From Dipteris shenzhenensis (lineage: Eukaryota; Polypodiophyta; Polypodiopsida; Gleicheniales), in the NCBI GenBank assembly GCA_047967505.1, contig CM106538.1: a DNA stretch of 64,000 nucleotides. One strand, given 5' to 3'. Below, piece after piece: positions 1 through 10,704 of the stretch. The notes under the pieces are model-generated. The model did not search any database, was not told the DNA's origin, and saw only the letters and a program-made list of their open reading frames with translations. A program made the position numbers and the translations under genes. Numbering within the stretch: the first letter of the stretch is position 1; each line of letters starts with the position of its first letter.

Positions 1-194
1 AAGACACTGTTTCCAGCACTAGGAACATGGGAATATAAGGGTAATGAATTCAAAAAAAGGAGACTTCACAAAAGACTTCACTTTGGGGGCAAACACAAAT
101 ACATATGTGGAAGAGGGTTCGTGAGTGCCATCTCTGCCGATGTTGCATTCCAAGACTTGATGGCAACATATGAGGCGACCTTGATTAGCGCAGT

Positions 195-430
195 TACCTT
201 GCCTCCTCTCCCACTTTGATCCTGGGGGTGAGGTAGGCTCAAGCAAGTGTAAAGTTGTATGATGTTGTCCAACATGATGCCTTATATAGCTCGTGTAGAT
301 CCATGATTCCTCATTGCAGGTACCTTGCCTCCTCTTTTTGGGGTGAGGCAGCCCCAAGCAAGTGTACACAGTTGTATGATGTTATCCAACGTGATGCCTT
401 ACATAGTTTGCGAAGATCCATAATTCCTGG
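195..430 (+). repeat. Two-copy tandem duplication, about 126 bp
   Basis: The sequence starting TACCTTGCCTCCTC at 195 recurs at 321, and both copies continue through the same AAGCAAGTGTA, TTGTATGATGTT and GATGCCTTA blocks. The second copy is slightly shorter (internal gap). The copies have diverged by scattered substitutions, so the duplication is not recent. Confidence 0.85.
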
Positions 431-790
431 GATAGGCGAGATGTGGATGAATTCCGGAACCCTCCGACCTAGAGCATAGTGGTGGGGAGGGGATGGGTTG
501 ATGGGAAGGCAAATGTTATTATTATTAGCAATACCTTCTAGGATTGAAACTACTTTTGTGAATTTCCACGTGTAATTTTTAAAAAAAGTTAATTGAGTTT
601 GTGTTTCAAAAGGAGATCATCGTACAGAAATTGCCTATCAATAGCCCCCAAAAAATGCCTTCAATGCCCTTTAAAAAATCGTTTGCTTTCTCTGTTGCAA
701 ATTCAACAAGTGAAAAAAGATGAATGACACATGTCATTCATTAGGCCTGCCTAAAATAAATGGGGAGGCGAAGGGGGGGGCTAGGGATGA

Positions 791-930
791 GTGGTGGAGT
801 GAGGGAAGCTAAGAGAGAGAGAAAGAGAGAGACTAGTGGTGGAGTGAGGGAAGCTAAGAGAGAGAATGGGGAGGTGAAGGGTGGGTGGGCTAGGGACGAG
901 TGGTGGAGTGAGGGAAGTTGAGAGAGAGAG
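791..930 (+). repeat. GA-rich minisatellite, three copies
   Basis: The block GTGGTGGAGTGAGGGAAGCT and its following AAGAGAGAGA tail occur at 791, 836 and 900 with variable spacers. The third copy has one change (AAGTTG). The surrounding DNA is purine-rich on this strand. Confidence 0.85.
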
Positions 931-1321
931 GAGAGAGAAACCCAAAATCGTTAGTTGTGCATAATTGCCCCATTTATTGGGCTGACAGCTTTAACAAAGG
1001 CCAATGAGAAGGAGTTTATGAAATTTAAAAACTCCCCTATTTTAGCTTTGCCAAAGTAGAACCATTGCTAAGGCTACCCTGTAAGGGCAGGCCAAAAGCG
1101 GCTCGTGTCTCCTTTGTTCCACTCGCAAGAGGGCAAACTCCAATGTGTGGTGGGAGAGGGGAATTGTTAAAGGGGGGTAAAAGGTTAAGAAAGCAAGGAG
1201 ATAATGAAGAAGAAGAAGAAGGAGATGAAGGTGAAATGAGGTAGAGGAGCTTGTGGGTGTCCCATATAATAAGATGTGTTAAGAAGGGGAGGAGGAGCGG
1301 AGGTGAAATTTGATTTGTCTT

Positions 1322-1349
1322 GAGAGAGAGAGAGAGAGAGAGAGAGAGG
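1322..1349 (+). repeat. (GA)n microsatellite
   Basis: An uninterrupted run of about 14 GA units lies about 490 bp upstream of the CCCH gene start. GA/CT runs are common in plant 5' regions, but no regulatory role can be shown from this sequence. Confidence 0.95.
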
Positions 1350-1836
1350 AGGAACAAGGGTTGCAGAGGGGCTTTTGGAAGAGGGGATATCCCAATGAAC
1401 AGTCGTATCACTGCCTCTGTTCCTTTGCTTTAGATCCTTCTCTCATCCCTTCATGTTGATCTTCCTCACTCTTCGCCTCTTCCTCTTCTTAGCCTTCCCC
1501 TTTCTCTGCTCTTCTTCCTCTTTCCATCCTCCCCTTGGTCTTGATTTTCTTTTACCTTTGCCTCCTCCTCCTGCCTCTGCCTTTGTCCCCTCCCCCCCTT
1601 GCCGGCTCAGCCTTTTGCCTCGCTTTCCCGGTCGCTCTCCCGATGGGTCGCAGATCTCGTAGCCATTTCCGTAGCCGCTCCCTCGGGCTTCTATAAGCTC
1701 TGGTTCCTCTCCCCCCCAGGTGTCTGCGACCGAAGCTGTCGGGCCTGCTAGCTGTATGTGACCTCGGTGGCTTGATTTGTTGTATTCAGCTTTTGGGTCT
1801 TCTAAATAGGGGCTTCTTTGCGAATTTCCGGTGCTG

Positions 1837-1932
1837 ATGCCTGAGCAAGGGGCGCCCACGATGGGCGACGAGGCCCAGAAGCGAAACACGGACTGTGTGT
1901 ATTTCTTGGCTTCGCCTCTGACTTGCAAAAAG
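1837..1932 (+). CDS. CCCH protein exon 1
   Basis: This exon encodes residues 1-32, including KRNTDCVYFLASPLTCKK, which supplies the first two cysteines of finger 1. It ends AAG followed by GTACCC as the 5' splice site, phase 0. An in-frame TAG at 1807 excludes a longer N terminus from this exon unless there is an upstream spliced exon. Confidence 0.85.
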
Positions 1933-4092
1933 GTACCCGCTTTTAACTATCTGTAGCGTCAAGTTCGAATTTTTTGTTACTGACCGAAAGACTGTAGATG
2001 AAAACGGATGTAGCTTTAGTCAAAAGGAGTTTCTGTAAGCACAAAGCTTGCTTTTATGTGCCTCATCTCGTTAGTATTAAATCTAGCCTTTGCCCAACGT
2101 TAAAGGGTGCTGAGGCTTATCATCCTGCCATTAGAAAGTGATCATTAGGGCTTATCGAAAATACCTTAAGTCTTGGTCAACAACGGTCTTCAAGGCAACA
2201 AGAGGAACACACTATTTGAAGTTTTTCGTAGTATGCCTTCCTTTAGGGCATATAGGGCACATCGAGTAGCCACATGCCGTTGTGGCTACGCTTGCAGTTG
2301 TGAACACCGTTAAGATAGCCCTTTGATTCTAGCTATTCAGAAGGTTGTAAAATATTGAGGCGTGAAGATGCCAATGACTTGGGTCTTACACGTTTTGATA
2401 CCCTACGTCTATGTTTATATGCTATTTTGTTACTGTGGTTATTTTGCAGGGGAATGATTGTGAATATAGGCACAGTGAAGCTGCTCGGATCAACCCCAGG
2501 GATTGTTGGTTTTGGCTTGGTGGTAATTGCCTTAATGCCAACTGCTCATTTCGACATCCAGTAAGCTCTTACACTATAGCTGTCCTTTTTCAATCCTTCC
2601 ACCGTCACCCTTTTAAAAAAGGAGCACGAACTTGTTGTCCACAGCTTTATACGAACGATTTATTTGTCAAGTTCACTGCCAGAAACAGGGATACGTCATG
2701 TAATCATGTAAGGTGTGGTTCTAAGTTCTTTTATGCAGAAACTTTAAGACAGTTGTCACACAAGAGGCTCAACCATGTGCTAGTTTGTTTGATTTTGTGA
2801 GATTGGACGCTTTCAGCATTGCCAAGGCCCAAAAGCAGCCTGTAGTACGTCTGTGCACCTGACATTGCCATGTGAACCTTTTCTCATGGATCAGAAGTCA
2901 TAAACTATGATTTGAGATATGAAGCAAGTTCAAGGTTATTAGAGCAAGTAATAAATTTGAAAAGTTATGGATCCATAAAGTGAGCTTGTAGAGGTGAATT
3001 CTTGCAAGGGCTGATCCTAATCACAACGTACACCTGCTTGATCAGATATTAGAAACTATATGTGATATCCGGTAGACTGCTATGCAATGGAGTCAAAGTA
3101 GAATATTGATAAGAGTGATAGGTACGAAGAGTTGTGAGCGTGTGAAGGGAAACTCTTGTGAGGATTCACGGCCTTTATTAAAAGGTACAAACTCTCTTGT
3201 TTTAATTATGAATGCATATAAATAGAAGGTGCGAGCATTCCTAGATGAGATCGTCTCATTACTATGACCATCCATTTCATCTTAAAATTTGTAATCACTG
3301 CGTTCATGAGTGACACTCATGAAATTGATGGGTTGTGTTTTAGAGGATGAGTTTGGGGATGCTCTTGGATTCATATAGATATATGTTCCCTCCTTATTAG
3401 ACATTCAAATTTCACTTGTGAAGTTTTTGTCTATGTTGTGGCTTGGTGATAATGCGATAAATTCTTTGTATTGTAAGTGATGTGTTGTGCCATCACCTAG
3501 ATTGTAGTAGTTTTTGGTTAGAAATGCTTGCTTGGGAGCAGACAAAATGAAATCTTATAGTCTTCACAAGCAATTGTAGCTTGAATGAAGAAAAATTGGA
3601 CTATCTTTTGATTAGCCTTCTCCTTTAGTACTAGCCTTTGTCATGGCTGAGTTTGCCCTTCACCTCTGGGGCAATGATAGAAACTCATTGCGAAGACCTT
3701 TGTATAAATGGATGCTCCGGTACATGTGGGTATGTGGATTTGTATGTGTGAGAGCATACGTGTATATTATGGTCTACACCCACAGTGAGGTGCTAATGAC
3801 GATAGTGGGGATGTCATAATAGCTACTCCTTGCTATGCTTGATGGAGTTGCCCGATGGAGTTCATTGTTTTCAACCTTGTGATTGATTGTCATGAGATCA
3901 AAACCACACATTGTGTTATGTTTTTAGAGGACGATTTTGGGTATGTTTTGTGGATTCCTCTTTCTCTCTCTTTCTCTCTATCTCTCTGCCCGATGGAGTT
4001 CATTGTTTTCAACCTTGTGAGTGATTGTCATGAGATCATAACCACACATTGTGATATGTTTTTAGAGGATAATTTTGGGTATGTTTCGTGGA

Positions 4093-4186
<94 letters not shown>

Positions 4187-7100
4187 CACGCACGCACACA
4201 CGCACACGCGGGCGCGCGCACACAAAAAAAGTCCTTAAGATAGCCACTATGGACCTATATTACTTGCAATTAATGAACACAAAATTCTATGCCTTGTATA
4301 GACCAGCTATTTGATTGGCTTCAAGGATCAAGTGCTTTTTAAAATCAAAGATATTGTGATGTTAGGATATAGACTCATGATGGGTCTCATGGTTGGTGTA
4401 TTGAGACCCTATTTGGGTAATCTTACAATAGTATTTTTGTCTAGAATGGTACTCTAGTATTAAGACAATTTTGCATACAAGGAGGATTTCAAAGAGTGGC
4501 TCAATTGCTTCAAAGAAATAGTCACATGCAAAAGACAGTAAGCTAGGCCAAGTGCTTGGGGTGGATTTTGCATACAAGGAGGATTCCAAAGAGTGGCTCA
4601 ATTGTTTCAAAGAAATAGTCACATGCAAAAGACGGTAAACCAAGTGTAGTTTCTTCTAGCTTTCTAGAGTGGGATGATTCAAACTCTGATTTTGAATGAT
4701 CTTTTTAAGGAATATTGAAGAGTGATGGCTGTTCCTTGGATTATTGATTTTATTGTGGACCTACTAAGATGATCTCTAGGTACTTGTTCCAATGCTAGCT
4801 CAACTTTAGGGGAAGGGAAAGGCCTTTCCATGGGAAGAAGTTGAGAAAGAGAGGTTTGAAATGTAGTGGGTCTGAATTGGCAATTTTTAGTTGGAATGAT
4901 TGCTAGTTGAACGATAATCAATTTCTTTTGAAAGCAAGAAGGTTGATTTAATACAAGAATAGCATATAAGGAAAAGCCTTGCCAATATGGAAGCATCAAT
5001 TGCTTTTGAAAAAAAAGGGGTAATTCAGCACAAAACATCTTACAAACAGCAGCGCTCTTCTTAATCCATGCCTTAATGGAAGCAGCTCTAGCTTAGAGAT
5101 CAAAGGCCAAGGGGGTTGAGCTACTCAACATATTGGAAGGGCACATAGAATGTAGCAGTGTGTCCACTCAGTCAGAAGTTGAAGATCTACGAATGTGATG
5201 AATGGGATACCAAGTATCCAAAAGACTTAATGCTGTTTAAATGTAGCTAGGAATGAGCAAGGATGTTCATGATTATGTCTTCGAGTTGTTGAAAGTGTCA
5301 AGTGGCTGCACTTAAGTGCTTGAAGTAAGTTATGGGAGAGTATGTCTATAGATTTATTGTAAGCTTATCCTAGATTGGAGAGGGTACTTTGAGGGTAATA
5401 GCAGCTATAGATTTGATATAAGGTGGATTATTTGTTATAACCAAGGGAAAATTGAAATGCCTCCTTCCTTGTTTCCTAACATGACATACATACATACACA
5501 TACACTTACGTACGTACATACATACATATGTACGTACATACGTACATACTTGATTTGGCTGTCTACCTGGCTGCAAATTTCTTTAGATCCGTGTGTTCCA
5601 AATCTATGTGTGTTTACATGTTTGATTGTGATCTAAGTAGTAAGGGTGTTGTAATGCATAGTTACAATCACCCGCTGCAGGGTCAGGCTACAGCAAGCAA
5701 GCTGTTGTGTTTCTGACACGGTTAGATTAGGCAGGAGGTAGATCACATCATCCCCCTTATTCTCTTTTGTAGCCCTCTTGCTAGGATGATGCCTAGTGCT
5801 AACCCTAATTTCTCCATCACAGCTATGCACATATTAACTGAGATCATGGTTGCTAGACATGATGAGACACAACACCCAAATAAGACTTGGTATTTATTTA
5901 ATAAACATATAAAGTATACAAATATATAGATTTGGTTATTAGTATAGCCATAGCCAAAATCCGGCCATATATTAGTAATTACATAAAATCTAAACATTTA
6001 AAACGTCACAATAATTTTAACTTTAGAGTCTATGCACTTAACGCACTATACATTCAAGATTTAACATCAAAGTTGCTGAGACAATAGAGCTTGGAATTCA
6101 CAACTTAGAATTGAAATATCAAAATCTAAATAACAAGGGGGCTAGCATGTAGAATTGAAGTCTGGAAATCTATGATAGATCAATCATCATAGGCATCATA
6201 ATTGAAGTTTGATACATCATAAAACAAACAACAAGGCGATAATTGAAATGAAAGTCTTTTGTCACATGTCAACAGTAAGCCATAACAAGCATCAGTGGAC
6301 AGAAGAAGATTTAAAAATAGGGTTTTAGGACACTAGCACTCGTTTAATTTTTTAAAATTGGGAAAAAATATTACCCCCCCCCCCCCCCCCCCAAAAAAAA
6401 AAAACAAAAACAAAAACAAAATAAAAAACAGACATGTGTCTTAAAGACCCGTACATTTCTGAAGTGTCTTAAGTCTCTTACCTGTAACACACATTTCTAA
6501 ACAACCATGTGTGAGATGTTATTAGTATTTTGTTGGCACGACTTTTATTGATGTGTTCTAACGTTTACTCCCTTTGTGCAGCCTCTTGATGGAAGACCTG
6601 GATCTACGCCAACTTCAGGAACAATCCCAACACCATCATCAATGGCATCATCAGCTGCTTTAGCTGTGACAGCATCAGCTTCTACAGCATCAGCATCAGC
6701 AGCACCTCCACCACCTTCTGTGGCAAGCAAATCTAGAGTAGCATGCTTTTTTTTCTCTCAAGGTTTTTGTGCCAAAGGTGATAAGTGTGCTTTTATGCAT
6801 GGTCCAACAGTAGCTTCAAGAATGGAAAGTACAGTTTATCAGAGACCTCCTAAGGCACCAGGTGCCAAAGGGATGGAAATAGGTGGCAAGCCATCAAATG
6901 TGATAAATGGAAATGATTCAACAGCCCGTAGACAAATGCCTCAGGGGTTACCATCAACCTCAGAGGGGGCCCGAATCCATCAAAGTGGATCTCAATCAGT
7001 TCCTTTGAAAACGGCTGTGCCTGCACGAGAGGTTTCTTCAATTGTGAAGGATCCAGAAAGAGTCAGAAAGGCTGAAAATTCCCAGACGTCTGCAATTTCC

Positions 7101-9065
7101 AAACACCAACTTCTTATTGGGGATGAAAAGGCAAAACAGATTTCTGTTTCAAGTGACAGATCACATAAAATACAGAATACAGGTGCTGGGGAAAACAGGC
7201 TTCAACGACCTCAGTCTAGGGATGAGAAAGCAAGACAAAGTCATCTTTCAGGAGATAGATCAAGTCATGTACAGAATTTGGATGATAGATCAAGGCAGGG
7301 GGAAAATAGGCTGCCACGTCCTCACTCTGGGGATGAGCACCTGCGGCAAGTTCAACCTGGTAGTGACAGGTTGCGGCAAGGCTTGTCAGGAGCAGAAAGA
7401 AAGCAGAATGGGTTCGAATCAGAGGAATGGTGGAAGGAGTCATCTCCTGGCTTTGATGTCCTTGTAGATGATGGAGCAGACCAACTGATGTACCCAGAAG
7501 ATGGTGAATATTTGCCACATCTTGATAATGTCCTTGAATCAGCCAGAGCACATAGTCGAGGAAGGATGACACATTCTGATGATTTGTCAGATTTTGAACA
7601 TGAACGCACTCGGGTTTATGATCAGTTGGGATACTATGATGCATCAGATCAGTATGAGCATGGATCCTATGAGCTTCAAGAGCAGCAACTAAGCTATGAT
7701 CAGGTTGCTTCTTCTGATCGTTTAAGCAGACAGCGTAGCATTCCCTATAATGCTAAGACCAGTGAAGGTGTCCTTGGCAGAGATAGGCGGGGAATGATAA
7801 TTGAACAAGACATTCAGCACAGTAGTAGTGATCTTCGCAACCACCTGGTAGAACGCCGGAGGAATGATAAAGTCCAGCACCTAACCACAGAAAGCCATAG
7901 TAGAAGAGCTCATCAAGACTCAGCTGATAAGTTTCATCATAATCGAAGGCATCAAGACGACCGTCTAAAACAGGAGGCATTATCAAGGAATCAGGTTCCT
8001 CCTCAACCGGGAACTAGATCAAGTCACAGGAGGCCTTCTGGGAGGGCTGATTCTGGGGGGACTAAAAGGCCATACCATGATATTGGATCAGATTATGAAG
8101 CAGCCAGTCCTGATAAAGTCCCTTTGAGGAGCTCACCAAACAAGCGCCCTGTAAATGATGATCTAAGACTAAAATTGAAAGACAGAGAAAGTGGAAGATA
8201 TGTCTCTGAAGTTGCTTTAGATCCAGAGGCCAAAGGCTATACAACATTCAATAACAAGAAGCTAGAACAAAAGAAAGAGCCTGCAACTTTTGCTGGTCCA
8301 AAAAGCCTTGCTCAGATAAAGGCAGAGAAAAGAAGAGTTGGGGCTGAAGATAATTTCAAAACGTTGGAAGGGCTTGATGGGTCTAAGAGCCAGGTGCAGT
8401 CAGGTGGACATTCCAGCTTTGCAGATCAACATCTAGTTCTGGCTATAAAGAGCCAGATAGCACCAGTTTCTGCGTCTAATGCTGGTAAAGCACTTGATGA
8501 TGGTTCATCAAGTGAGGAGAGGAAAGGTATTCTCTCCAATCATGAATCAATCAAGACTTCAGATTTCAAGGTGCCAAAAGCTTTGAGTTTAATATTGAAG
8601 GAAAAGCAAAAGCCAGAGTCGAATGGTGATGAAGGATTTGAAGAAACCAGAAAGGAGCTATCTCCTAACAAAAGTCCGACACAGGGGGTAGGAATAAGCG
8701 GAATTTCTAGTGCCACCTTGTCATCCTTGGATGCTTCCAAAGATGGAGGTGACAGAAGAATTTCCGCAGATGCAAATGATACCACCTATGATTCACCTGG
8801 CCAAATTGTGTCACACCGTGAAGACAATGAAATGCCTCTACAGGAAGGTCTTGCATCAAGCTTGTCAGGTATGAGGGAAGAAAAGATGGAGGAGGAGACA
8901 CATGGAAATCTAGTAGATGAGGACTTTAAGGCGGAAACTGTTTCCTCTGATGATATGATGGAAGATGGTTTAGATGCTGGTGACAATGCTTCAGATGCAG
9001 AGTATGGGTTTGATGATGACGAAGAGGATGACTTCGCAAAGAAACTCGGTGGCTTTTTCACCTAA
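1837..9065 (+). CDS. Plant CCCH-type zinc-finger protein, three exons
   Basis: Predicted join: 1837-1932, 2450-2560 and 6582-9065, about 896 aa. Both introns are GT-AG and phase 0, and splicing joins zinc-finger residues in frame. Finger 1 (C20, C30, C36, H40; CX9CX5CX3H) spans the first junction. Finger 2 is C51, C59, C64, H68 (CX7CX4CX3H). Finger 3 is C124, C132, C138, H142 (CX7CX5CX3H). A long hydrophilic, Ser/Arg/Asp-rich and probably disordered region follows. It holds two related basic motifs (PKSLAQIKAEKRR and PKALSLILKEKQK) and ends in a strongly acidic tail with terminal KKLGGFFT. The start is the first ATG after an in-frame TAG at 1807; ATG 1861 is an alternative. The N terminus resembles, from memory, Arabidopsis C3H17-type proteins. 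Such fingers usually bind RNA. Nuclear RNA-related or transcriptional function is inference. Confidence 0.88.
1933..2449 (+). other. Intron 1 of the CCCH gene
   Basis: A 517-bp GT-AG intron interrupting finger 1 between the second and third zinc ligands. A T-rich tract precedes the acceptor. No gene or repeat of note is seen inside. Confidence 0.82.
2450..2560 (+). CDS. CCCH protein exon 2
   Basis: This 37-codon exon is preceded by a TTTTGCAG acceptor and followed by a GTAAGC donor. It encodes GNDCEYRHSE, which completes finger 1, then DCWFWLGGNC...CSFRHP, which is all of finger 2. The reading frame joins exons 1 and 3 without a shift. Confidence 0.87.
3296..3395 (+). repeat. Partial copy of dispersed repeat (3' end)
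   Basis: The segment with TTTTAGAGGATGAGTTTGGG followed by GATTCATATAGATATAT matches the 3' end of the element at 42782-43249. Only the last 100 bp or so is recognisable. Confidence 0.6.
3491..3960 (+). repeat. Dispersed repeat, same family as 42782-43249
   Basis: Long blocks match the insertion in the LINE-like fragment: AGACTTCACAAGC-like, TTAGCCTTCTCCTTTAGT, GAGTTTGCCCTTCACCTC, TATAAATGGATGCTC, GGATTTGTATGTGTGAGAGC, ATGGTCTACACCCAC and GTTTTTAGAGGA appear in the same order. Substitutions and small indels separate the copies. No reading frame is conserved, so this looks like a non-coding mobile family. Target-site repeats are not evident around this copy. Confidence 0.8.
3851..4105 (+). 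repeat. Local tandem duplication of the dispersed repeat's 3' part
   Basis: CCCGATGGAGTTCATTGTTTT starts at 3851 and again at 3989, a period of 138 bp. Each copy runs through TTTTTAGAGGA and GTGGATTCCTC and ends in a CT microsatellite, which suggests the CT tract mediated the duplication or grew from a tail sequence. Confidence 0.85.
4096..4226 (+). repeat. Compound (CT)n-(CA)n microsatellite
   Basis: About 25 CT units (4096-4146) run directly into about 18 CA units and then a decayed CACG/CGCG-rich end with Z-DNA-prone alternating purine-pyrimidine sequence. It lies in intron 2 of the CCCH gene. Confidence 0.95.
4469..4640 (+). repeat. Two-copy tandem duplication, 97 bp
   Basis: TTTTGCATACAAGGAGGATT begins at 4469 and 4566. 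The following AAGAGTGGCTCAATTG and ATAGTCACATGCAAAAGAC blocks also recur. Few differences separate the copies, so the event is younger than most repeats here. Confidence 0.9.
5487..5550 (+). repeat. CATA/CGTA microsatellite
   Basis: Interleaved ACATACAT and ACGTACGT units, largely palindromic, lie in intron 2 of the CCCH gene. Confidence 0.85.
6374..6404 (+). repeat. Homopolymer C19 followed by A12
   Basis: A run of 19 C is directly followed by about 12 A and an A-rich CAAAAA tail, about 180 bp before the acceptor of exon 3. Length may be affected by sequencing or assembly. Confidence 0.9.
6582..9065 (+). CDS. CCCH protein exon 3 (bulk of protein)
   Basis: The exon opens after a TTTGTGCAG acceptor and encodes residues 70-896 with no internal stop, ending TAA at 9063-9065. 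It begins PLDGRPG, continuing directly from FRHP of exon 2. It contains an Ala/Ser/Pro linker, finger 3 (ACFFFSQGFCAKGDKCAFMH), several related 'S-R-DEK-R-Q' style segments (about residues 170-280), a Tyr/Asp-rich stretch, basic motifs and the acidic C terminus. A long open frame of 2.48 kb in this AT-rich setting is strong evidence of selection. Confidence 0.92.
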   Translation, partial: PLDGRPGSTPTSGTIPTPSSMASSAALAVTASASTASASAAPPPPSVASKSRVACFFFSQGFCAKGDKCAFMHGPTVASRMESTVYQRPPKAPGAKGMEIGGKPSNVINGNDSTARRQMPQGLPSTSEGARIHQSGSQSVPLKTAVPAREVSSIVKDPERVRKAENSQTSAISKHQLLIGDEKAKQISVSSDRSHKIQNTGAGENRLQRPQSRDEKARQSHLSGDRSSHVQNLDDRSRQGENRLPRPHSGDEHLRQVQPGSDRLRQGLSGAERKQNGFESEEWWKESSPGFDVLVDDGADQLMYPEDGEYLPHLDNVLESARAHSRGRMTHSDDLSDFEHERTRVYDQLGYYDASDQYEHGSYELQEQQLSYDQVASSDRLSRQRSIPYNAKTSEGVLGRDRRGMIIEQDIQHSSSDLRNHLVERRRNDKVQHLTTESHSRRAHQDSADKFHHNRRHQDDRLKQEALSRNQVPPQPGTRSSHRRPSGRADSGGTKRPYHDIGSDYEAASPDKVPLRSSPNKRPVNDDLRLKLKDRESGRYVSEVALDPEAKGYTTFNNKKLEQKKEPATFAGPKSLAQIKAEKRRVGAEDNFKTLEGLDGSKSQVQSGGHSSFADQHLVLAIKSQIAPVSASNAGKALDDGSSSEERKGILSNHESIKTSDFKVPKALSLILKEKQKPESNGDEGFEETRKELSPNKSPTQGVGISGISSATLSSLDASKDGGDRRISADANDTTYDSPGQIVSHREDNEMPLQEGLASSLSGMREEKMEEETHGNLVDEDFKAETVSSDDMMEDGLDAGDNASDAEYGFDDDEEDDFAKKLGGFFT

Positions 9066-10690
9066 GCTAGTAAGCTGCTCTTTAAAACTAGTGCTGAACT
9101 TTATGTTGTCTTTGATTTGATTCTGTATCTTATGGCTATGCGATGAATCTAAAGTCATGTCATATTGGCAGGTCCTATTTGCTAGCCATAGCAGGTCAAA
9201 GATCAACGTCAAGAGATCAACATTCTTTTGGCAAGCAGTTTTCTGCCAACTGGTTGACCTTCTGTATGAAAACCTGTTCATGCTGGACCTGGTGAAGCAT
9301 TTTGTTGTGGATGTCTATAAGACATTTCATTGCAGTTGAGGTTATCGTATGCCCCTTAGTTTGAGCAAGTAAGCATGTTTGGCTCATTTGTGTTTTAGAG
9401 TCCGGAAGCTAATTGAAATCAGCAGCTATGAGTATATACACATTTCTTGCGTTTGGTGCTACATTCTTTTATGGCCACTAAAAAAATGGGCCCACTGCTG
9501 TTGAATTGTTTTTCAGACTCCTGTTTTTGTGGAGGTATAAATTGAAGACTCACACCACTTCTTCGCTCCTGTTTGTTCTACCTAGGTACCTCATGTTTTT
9601 TTTTTCCCCCCCATATAATCAAAACCTGCTCTCTAATGAGCACCTATTATCAAGTGTGACTCTTACCTTTGCCTTCAGAGAAATTAAGGCATGCTAGTTG
9701 ATGTACTAATGTCCATTAACTTGCCATAGAGTTTGGCATGGGACCTTGCATCTAGTTTGGACATGGATTATGTAACTAGTCTATTTGCAGGTAGGACTCT
9801 TTAAGGAAATGCCATTCATGTATTGTTTACATCCAAAGATGTGAAGCTTGAGAATCAATCCAGGCTTTTCATTTATGTTTCTTGCTGTGTGTGGCGAAGT
9901 TCAAGTATTAGTACTGGTTATCCTTTTCATTGTTAGTACAAAGCTTATATGATGGAAATGAGATTTGCAGCAATGTATGACATTCGTAGTGACTCTTTGT
10001 ATAAACATTTCATCCACTAAAATTGATATATGTTTATACCTTTGGGTGTTGAGGATGTGAGTATGAGTCCATGTGCTAGTTAATTCTTGGGAAGTCGTTG
10101 GGATATAATTTTTTTCTTGATTTTGTTTATGTGCAGTATCATCGCACTTTACACACCCCTTCAACTAGGTGGAATTGACTTACATGCAAAGTGGCATTCC
10201 CATCACATAAGTACTTGATTCTTTGCATGTGCTTCATTTAGCATTCCTTCAATTGCTATAGGTTATCTTAACCGTTTGTAATGTGTTGGTGTGTCGCGGG
10301 AAGCTCAGGAGCTCCAGAGGTTATGGGACAGATAGAGAGGGAAATTTGATGGAATCATGTTTGGGCCACAGATAACATTGAGACATTGTTGTTCTAATTT
10401 GGCCTTCTGGAACCTTGGCTATGTCCTGGAGACATGAGGCATCCTCATAGGGTGGTATGGGTATTATAGATTTCGATGTTCAAGTGTTGTATGACTGTTG
10501 GAGATGAGACATGTGGTGAGGGTGTGCTATAGGTACCCTTTGGTTTTTTCACCTACTAAAGCTATGAACTCATACATAATCTTTGGTTCCTCACATGCTA
10601 AACCAAATGAACTATATTCTCAAACATTTCATTAGCTATTTTCTTATGCATTTCATCTTCATGAAAGATGAGGTAAGTATAGCCTTGATA
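9066..10690 (+). other. 3' UTR and downstream DNA of the CCCH gene
   Basis: No coding sequence is recognised. The first few hundred bases presumably form the 3' UTR. I cannot place the poly(A) site because no single convincing AATAAA-type signal stands out. The remainder appears to be unique-looking AT-rich DNA. Confidence 0.4.
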
Positions 10691-10704
10691 TCTATCCTTG
10701 ATGA

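Larger units (their letters stand above)
1..1836. other. Upstream region of the CCCH gene, no coding gene seen
   Basis: I see no convincing coding sequence here. The region contains a tandem duplication, GA-rich minisatellite DNA and a GA microsatellite (listed separately), followed from about 1440 by a pyrimidine-rich, GC-richer stretch that probably holds the promoter and 5' UTR of the CCCH gene starting at 1837. I found no clear TATA box at a sensible distance. The TATATAG at about 283 lies inside the tandem repeat, far upstream. Confidence 0.5.
2561..6581 (+). other. Intron 2 of the CCCH gene (about 4.0 kb)
   Basis: This GT-AG intron separates finger 2 from finger 3. It has filled with dispersed-repeat copies (3296-3395, 3491-3960), local tandem duplications (3851-4105, 4469-4640) and microsatellites (4096-4226, 5487-5550, 6374-6404). 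I see no transposon coding sequence in it. The size and repeat content point to a host with expanded introns. Confidence 0.8.

Noticed and set aside
19-479. Short frames on both strands at the window start
   Set aside because: They follow the two-copy tandem duplication and show no protein-like conservation or motif.
1037-1928. Minus-strand frames of 124 and 161 aa upstream of and over CCCH exon 1
   Set aside because: They are low-complexity Ser/Leu/Pro or Lys/Arg/Gly sequence from GA/CT-rich DNA and overlap the better supported exon 1 on the other strand.
4028-4247. Several frames over the CT/CA microsatellite
   Set aside because: Translations are pure simple repeats (RERERE, THTHTH, VCVCVC).
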